DNA of 64,000 bases from Erythroxylum novogranatense (Eukaryota > Streptophyta > Magnoliopsida > Malpighiales > Erythroxylaceae). A program made the position numbers and the translations under genes. The notes under the pieces are model-generated. The model worked only from the letters and a program-made list of their open reading frames with translations, had not been told where the DNA came from and searched no databases. Positions 58,923 to 64,000 of this stretch are shown here, one piece after another. Location: the NCBI GenBank assembly GCA_029891385.1, contig CM057224.1:5642001-5706000 (forward strand), read 5' to 3'. Every line of letters starts with the position of its first letter. Position 1 is the stretch's first letter.

Positions 58923-60253
58923 CCCCTTCTCCAGAATATTCATACTTAGAAAGATCATAACTTTCTACTCAAAACTCCAAATTAGAAACGGTTTGATTCG
59001 TTGGAAAGCTAAGAGAAAAATCTATAACTTTCCAGAAGGAAATTTTGCCAAAATCTATCGTTATCAATTCCAAAATTGCCCCTAAAGTCAGAAGATAAGA
59101 CTTTCATTCCTGCACCAACACTGCACCCAATTCTAAACTTCATGACAATATTTGAGACTCTTAGGCACATAATTGAAATTCGATGTCTTCTTACAAAATG
59201 TAGCCATATGTCTCTAGTTTAATCCAAATTAAGAATAATCTCGTTTGGATTACTAGAGAAAACGTTATGGTTAAAATACTGTAGCATATTCAGTGAACAT
59301 TTTTCAGATCACTACCAATCTTGTTTCCAAATCTTTCCTTATCACAACTCATACCAAGATCATTCTTTCTACTCTCTTGTCCAATATTTCCATGCTTTAT
59401 ATCAATGGAAAGATAAAAAAACCTCTAAAATGTTCATAAAGAATTCCAAAGTAACTTCAACCTCTAGTTAAGTCAATTTTTCAATCAAAGTTTCTGCCCT
59501 TTTAGCAATCACCTAAGCAATATCTAAACTTCAATTTATCATAACTTCTTGCCCCGATATCGAAAAATTGCATACTTTATGGCGTTAGAAAGCTGGAAAC
59601 ATGAACTACAACTTGCATTAAGACCACTTTGGCCAAATATATCTATATCAGTACAAATTTTTCATTGAAGTTTCTAACACCATTCCAACACATCAACTTC
59701 ACATATCAACACATCACCATAAACTCTTCAACTAATTCCTCTCAAACACAATACACACAAATCTATACACAATTGATATTCATACATAATTGATCTTTCA
59801 TATCCATATATAAATCCAGATCTCATTAACATCATAAGATAAATGTTTATAAAATGAAATGGCATTCCAAGCCATATTACAACATCAGTATTCAAGTCCA
59901 AGTACAAAAGATACAAAACTCCATCATTCTCCACATATGACTGAAATCTTATTCTTGCAATAATCTAACTTAAAACACCACATGCATAACTAACCAAATT
60001 GTCTTTGCTTTCCAATTTCTTCAAAATTTTACACTTTCACTTTCTATTTCTTGATTTCAACTTCCATTTCAATCCACTTGAACTTTCATAATCCATACAA
60101 ATCTATTTAAACCCAAAGTTATCTAATCAAACAAATCTTTTCTCATCAATTTCCTTAAGGCAAAAATATCTATAACTCCATTTATATACAAAAACTCTTA
60201 TCAAATTTTCATTTTCATATTTCTAATTTCCACTGAAAGCTTGGGGTCCAACA

Positions 60254-61025
60254 ATTCTCCCCCTCTTAAAAGAATTTCGCCCTCGAAATTCCTATCGAAA
60301 GAATCACCAAGTAACTTATTCTCTAAAATAATCTCTTCAAATAATCATATTCATTCACTTCTGAACTAATTTTTCATCATACATATTTCTCAACTTACTC
60401 ACAATTTATCACTTCTTGTATCAAATACCACCAATATCATATCATATCAATATGTCTTAACAGATTTACACAAGTGATTGATCCAATTCTTAATAACCTT
60501 AATATGGACCAATACCATTCAATTTAATCCTTTTGAACTTCCATATATATGTCTATATCTTTATCATTCCAAATCAACCTATTGATCTTCCATACATATA
60601 TTTCTATCATTAATCTCATCTTTCTAGCATTTCATTTCATCTCGCAAATATTCAAAATCAAATCATCCTTCACATTAATCCTTTGACTTTCTATACATAT
60701 ATCTCCATCACCATCTCATTATTCAAGTCATCAATGCCCAAAATCAATTCACAAAATTGTCGAAGCCTAATCATCATGAAATTTCACTCTCATTCATTCA
60801 CGTATTCCTAAAATCAATCAAATAATCACCTTTGTTCTTCAAAGCAAACTTATCCACATCAATATCACACTCCCACTAATTCAATCATACTTCTTGTCAT
60901 CAAAAGCAAACGATCACTTAGCACTTTCTTACAATCTCAATCTTATCCTTACAAACTCTTATCGATTTCTTACTCATACACATACGCCCAAGTAAGATCA
61001 TATTACTGGGCTCTGATACCACAAA
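60254..61025 (-). other. Interior of the non-autonomous element
   Basis: On the minus strand the last codons before the polypurine tract read NFEGEILL, matching the NFEDEIS ending of Tekay pol, followed by TTAAGAGGGGGAGAA against the LTR. The rest (60300-60990) is AT-rich with no reading frame or domain. It starts with primer site TGGTATCAGAGCCC. So both cis ends needed for reverse transcription are present and the coding middle is missing. Confidence 0.85.
61008..61021 (-). promoter_or_regulatory. Primer-binding site of the non-autonomous element
   Basis: Minus strand TGGTATCAGAGCCC, four bases after the LTR end, identical in type to elements A and B. Confidence 0.9.
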
Positions 61026-62798
61026 TGTTGGGACCCGATCCGGAGACCGACGCCCCAACCCAAAAAAGGAAAACGAATACGAATACGAACCAATATGAAT
61101 CGAATACAAATCGAATCGAAACCAATTTCCGATACCTAACAAAACGGAGCCGACATCCGTGAACAAATATTAAAGAAAGTGTTTGCGTTGGAAACCTTAA
61201 GACTATCAGTCAAAACTAATCCAATCCGAAATCGGTATATCTTTTTTTTTCTTTCTTTCATTTTCATTCCATCTCTTGCAAGTGACTTCAATATCCTCAA
61301 TCCAATAACATTCATATGCAATCGCACTATCCCACGTCTAACACCCGTTCATTCACATTTCTCCATATACAAATCATGCTTATATCTCAGTTGAACATAC
61401 ACAAGTTATATAACATATCCATGTGTAATACCATAACTCAATAGCCTCATCCAAACCTCATAAATTCAATTACGACTTATACACCATTTCATAAATTAAA
61501 GCTCTATACAAATCATAGTGGCATTTTCAAGCCTAATACATTTCCCATAATCCTAAAACAAAGTACACAATACACAACAATTCCAGACTTCTCGGCAACC
61601 ATCTCACTTAACAATAATACAATATAAACACATGCAAACAGAAATTTTCATTTTCTTTCACCCGATCTTCTTCTCATCACCTGTGGATGGGAATGAAGGG
61701 GGGTGAGCTTTACAGCCCGTGGGTAATAGTTTATAACAAATATATAAGCAAAATCCTTGAAATTCTTTTTCTTTTCTGGTCTTAGAAAACATTTATTTGA
61801 AATCAGAAAGCACATTTTCAAAAGTACTTTTCTCATCAGAGCTAAAATCGCCATTTGCAAAACATATGATTTTTAGGCTTTCACCATAAACTCATAAGTT
61901 TATAAAACGTGAATGCATCAACTTGACAATTCATAGATGCAATGTCATATCACATATGCAATGCACACAAATGGCTCGAGAGTTCAGAACACAACGGATA
62001 AACCAAGTTTATACCGTAAACACAACGAGTCCGATTTTGATCTCGTAGGCCCACAAGCGGCAGCCGGAGAAGGCTATAATTTTCCATACGCCGACGTGCA
62101 CGTGACTAACACAACGCTCCTCTCTTTCCCACATAAAAGCACATATCATGCTTAAATCAATTAATCAATACTCTTTTACTAATATACACAATGCCATGAA
62201 ATCTTCCGAGGCATAACACAATGTATGTTGCAATTCATCCAAAGTCCATGTATTGAATCAAAAGTGATTTTCAAAACATTCATACAATGATGCAACATTT
62301 ATGATGCAATTGAAATTAGAAAATCTCTTTATTTAAAGAAAGCAAGAAGGGCTTATAAATTCAAATTATAAACACATTACCCACCTCGAATCGATGCTAG
62401 AAACTTGTTCCTCGCTCCAATTTGTCCATTGATTCCTTCTTTCTTCCAATTTAACTTTACCTAAAGCAATCCCACACAAATTCAATATCATAATTAACTT
62501 AATCCTCAAATTGAACTTAGAAACACTAATCCCTCATATATTCAAGCTTTCTAAATCACAAATTTCCAAAATTCCCAAATTCTAAATTTGGGCATAAACC
62601 CTAATTAATTTCCATCCAAAATTAAACCCATAATACTTAGCAATCAACAAAATTAACTTCATACTCCACAAACTCATTCCCTTTTCCATGATTCTAAACC
62701 AAAACTCTTCCAAAATTCACAAATCAAAATTTTGGGTCTTACCTCATCCTTCACCATTTTCGGATGCATCTTGGTTTGGAAGGAAGCTTTCATCATCT
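61026..62798 (-). repeat. 5' LTR of the non-autonomous element, truncated in view
   Basis: Same text as 56056-57832 with few differences. It stops at CATCATCT, where the other LTR continues with TCCATCC, because of the insertion at 62799. Confidence 0.9.
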
Positions 62799-64000
62799 TG
62801 TTAGAGTAGTGCCCTAAAGGCAATCCCCTTTAGCGCTTTTTGTTCACAGTCATGTACAGACTTTATGAATAAATAAAGAAAGGCATGTTTCATTTATTTG
62901 ATGTTCTTTATGAATTGATATTGATCTTTAATCAAATTAATGAAGTCCATGATATATGACATAGCATGAAGGAAATTATGATGTGATCATAATCCCGAGA
63001 TTCCTATCATGTGCAATTATGTTAGTATCTAAATTTTCCTAGTCATAGGATTAATGAGACCGACATCATTAATCCTACGACTAACATATGTCATACCCTC
63101 GATTGGATCAAGCAAGGATCTCGAAACCGTAACTATGAGATATTTAGAGTTGACATATGGATGCTTACTAGTGGTCGAAGTTCATTGATGATTCGCCATG
63201 AGATCATCACATGGATTTAATGTCGTTGATAATCTCATCATAGAATGGTGCAAGTATCCTTAGACTTGAGGTACTCAAGGATATCTTGATACCGATCCTG
63301 CATTTTGACTCCATTCCTTGTGGCCTTCCGGAGGTTACTCATAGGATGGTGCTTGGGTGCAGCTTGAGGTATTCAAAGTAATTGGTTTGATGAATTCATC
63401 ACGAACCGCATCACGAACCCTTCCATGTATTAATTATCGTGCAATTCGTCCTTTCAACATCCTATACCCCACTTGGTTATGAGTATGGCTAATATGTCAA
63501 CTCTTACTAGACTAAGTCTAGCCCAAGTGAAATCAGTTGCTGTCTGAGGACTCATTACTTTATATGTCCATGAAGACACTCTTCATGACATAGTCATGCT
63601 CTGGCCAGAGACTTACATATAAGTCGCCTTATGGCACCTGCCCATGTACAAGTCGCCTTGTAATGTGCTACAAGTCGACTTATACTAAAACCTTGAACAA
63701 GTCGACTTGTGTGTGGGCAGAAGCATAAGGTGACTTGCATTCGATGAAAGTCGACTTGTGACATGCTCAGGTTGGATGATGGATGATTATAAGGATTGAT
63801 TCAATTTGATTGATGAAACCTAAATCATGCAATATATTCCTAGTGACTATGATCCTTCAGCTTGGAGTCTAGAATTTCTAAATCCCTCCTCGGTATATGA
63901 AAAACTAACGCCTTCCATTAATATGGTAAGAACCAGAGTTCTTATAGGGATGGGTTGTTGGGTAAACCCAAGCTCACTCTATACGGATATGTTCGAACCA
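62799..64000 (+). mobile_element. Start of a further LTR, possibly Ty1/Copia
   Basis: Begins TGTTAGAGTAGTGCCCTAAAGGCA. The phrase TGCCCTA(A/G)AGGCAAT shortly after a TGTT(A/G)GA start is reminiscent of long Copia LTRs such as those of the Angela/BARE group, but I have only this resemblance. No coding region appears in the 1.2 kb seen, and the element runs off the window. It contains a palindrome cluster at 63615-63765. Confidence 0.5.
63615..63765. repeat. CAAGTCGACTTG palindrome cluster
   Basis: Variants AAGTCGCCTT, AAGTCGCCTT, CAAGTCGACTTA, CAAGTCGACTTG and AAAGTCGACTTG, with related AAGGTGACTTG, occur in 150 bp. CAAGTCGACTTG is a perfect 12-bp palindrome. Confidence 0.88.

Larger units (their letters stand above)
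56056..60253 (-). repeat. 3' LTR of the non-autonomous element (4198 bp)
   Basis: Left end TGTTGGGACCCGATCCGG, right end TTGGGGTCCAACA. Contains TATA (58029-58038), donor complement CTTAC near 57771, GC-rich tandem module (58675-58922), hairpin GGCTTTCAGCC near 56909 and the CACGTG block near 57133. Confidence 0.9.
56056..62798 (-). mobile_element. Non-autonomous element with 4.2-kb LTRs and 0.77-kb interior
   Basis: 3' LTR 56056-60253, interior 60254-61025, 5' LTR from 61026, cut at 62799 by another insertion. Minus-strand order is LTR, primer site (61008-61021), non-coding interior, a few pol codons, polypurine tract, LTR. The two LTRs are nearly identical over the 1.77 kb that can be compared, so the insertion is young. 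With huge LTRs and no coding capacity it resembles a LARD-like derivative that depends on a Tekay-type partner. Left target duplication AATGT (56051-56055); the right one is out of view. Confidence 0.88.

Overview
The window looks like a heterochromatic, AT-rich block of a plant nuclear genome, probably a eudicot. There is no confident host gene, no RNA gene and nothing prokaryotic. Almost every base belongs to LTR retrotransposons nested inside one another. The organism call rests on the lineages seen (Athila/Tat-type Ty3/Gypsy, chromodomain-bearing Tekay/Del-type Ty3/Gypsy, Ty1/Copia) and on initiator-Met-type primer sites (TGGTATCAGAGC).

Layout. 1-2372 is AT-rich sequence holding one complete 986-bp TRIM element (1113-2098). 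2373-2731 is a weak, frameshifted gene-like remnant. 3580-4350 is a decayed Ty1/Copia RT/RNase H fragment on the minus strand. From 4367 an Athila-like element runs on the plus strand (LTR, primer site, gag, protease, 3' tail). It is broken by a 4.65-kb solo LTR (7575-12228, TSD GTAAC). Next comes a minus-strand solo LTR (13279-21785, TSD GAATA), itself split by a plus-strand solo LTR of the same superfamily (15613-18597, TSD AATGC). A second Athila/Tat-type element starts at 22012.

The second element is cut at 23753 by element A, a minus-strand Tekay-type element (23753-53571). A's left LTR holds another solo LTR (24236-28938, TSD TAGCT). A's gag holds element B, a plus-strand Tekay-type element (35682-49611) with both LTRs. 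B's protease region holds a further solo LTR (39858-44041, TSD TTTTG). A's right LTR is followed directly by the polypurine tract and integrase end of a second A-type internal region (53572-54371), so two internal regions share one LTR. That region is cut by a plus-strand LTR (54372). The LTR is cut in turn by a minus-strand non-autonomous element with 4.2-kb LTRs and a 0.77-kb non-coding interior (56056-62798), which is cut by the start of another LTR, possibly Copia (62799 to the end).

How it works together. A and B carry decayed gag-pol (zinc knuckle, protease, RT, RNase H, integrase, chromodomain) and resemble the likely mobilisers of the solo LTRs and the non-autonomous element. Those share primer-site or polypurine-tract sequence and the last pol codons with them. 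Four unusual patterns cross family lines. (1) Many LTRs carry a family-specific cluster of short palindromes or tandem hairpins. In the TGTTGG-type LTRs it sits at one equivalent site, and in B it is the place where the two LTRs disagree most. (2) The very long LTRs share an apparent 63-67-nt internal exon bounded by AG and GTGAGT, with a GTAAG-type donor upstream and a CAG acceptor near the LTR end. (3) A twin hairpin is conserved just before that acceptor. (4) The LTR ends form inverted repeats of about 15 bp, far longer than the usual TG...CA. I consider patterns 1 and 2 the best candidates for something undescribed.
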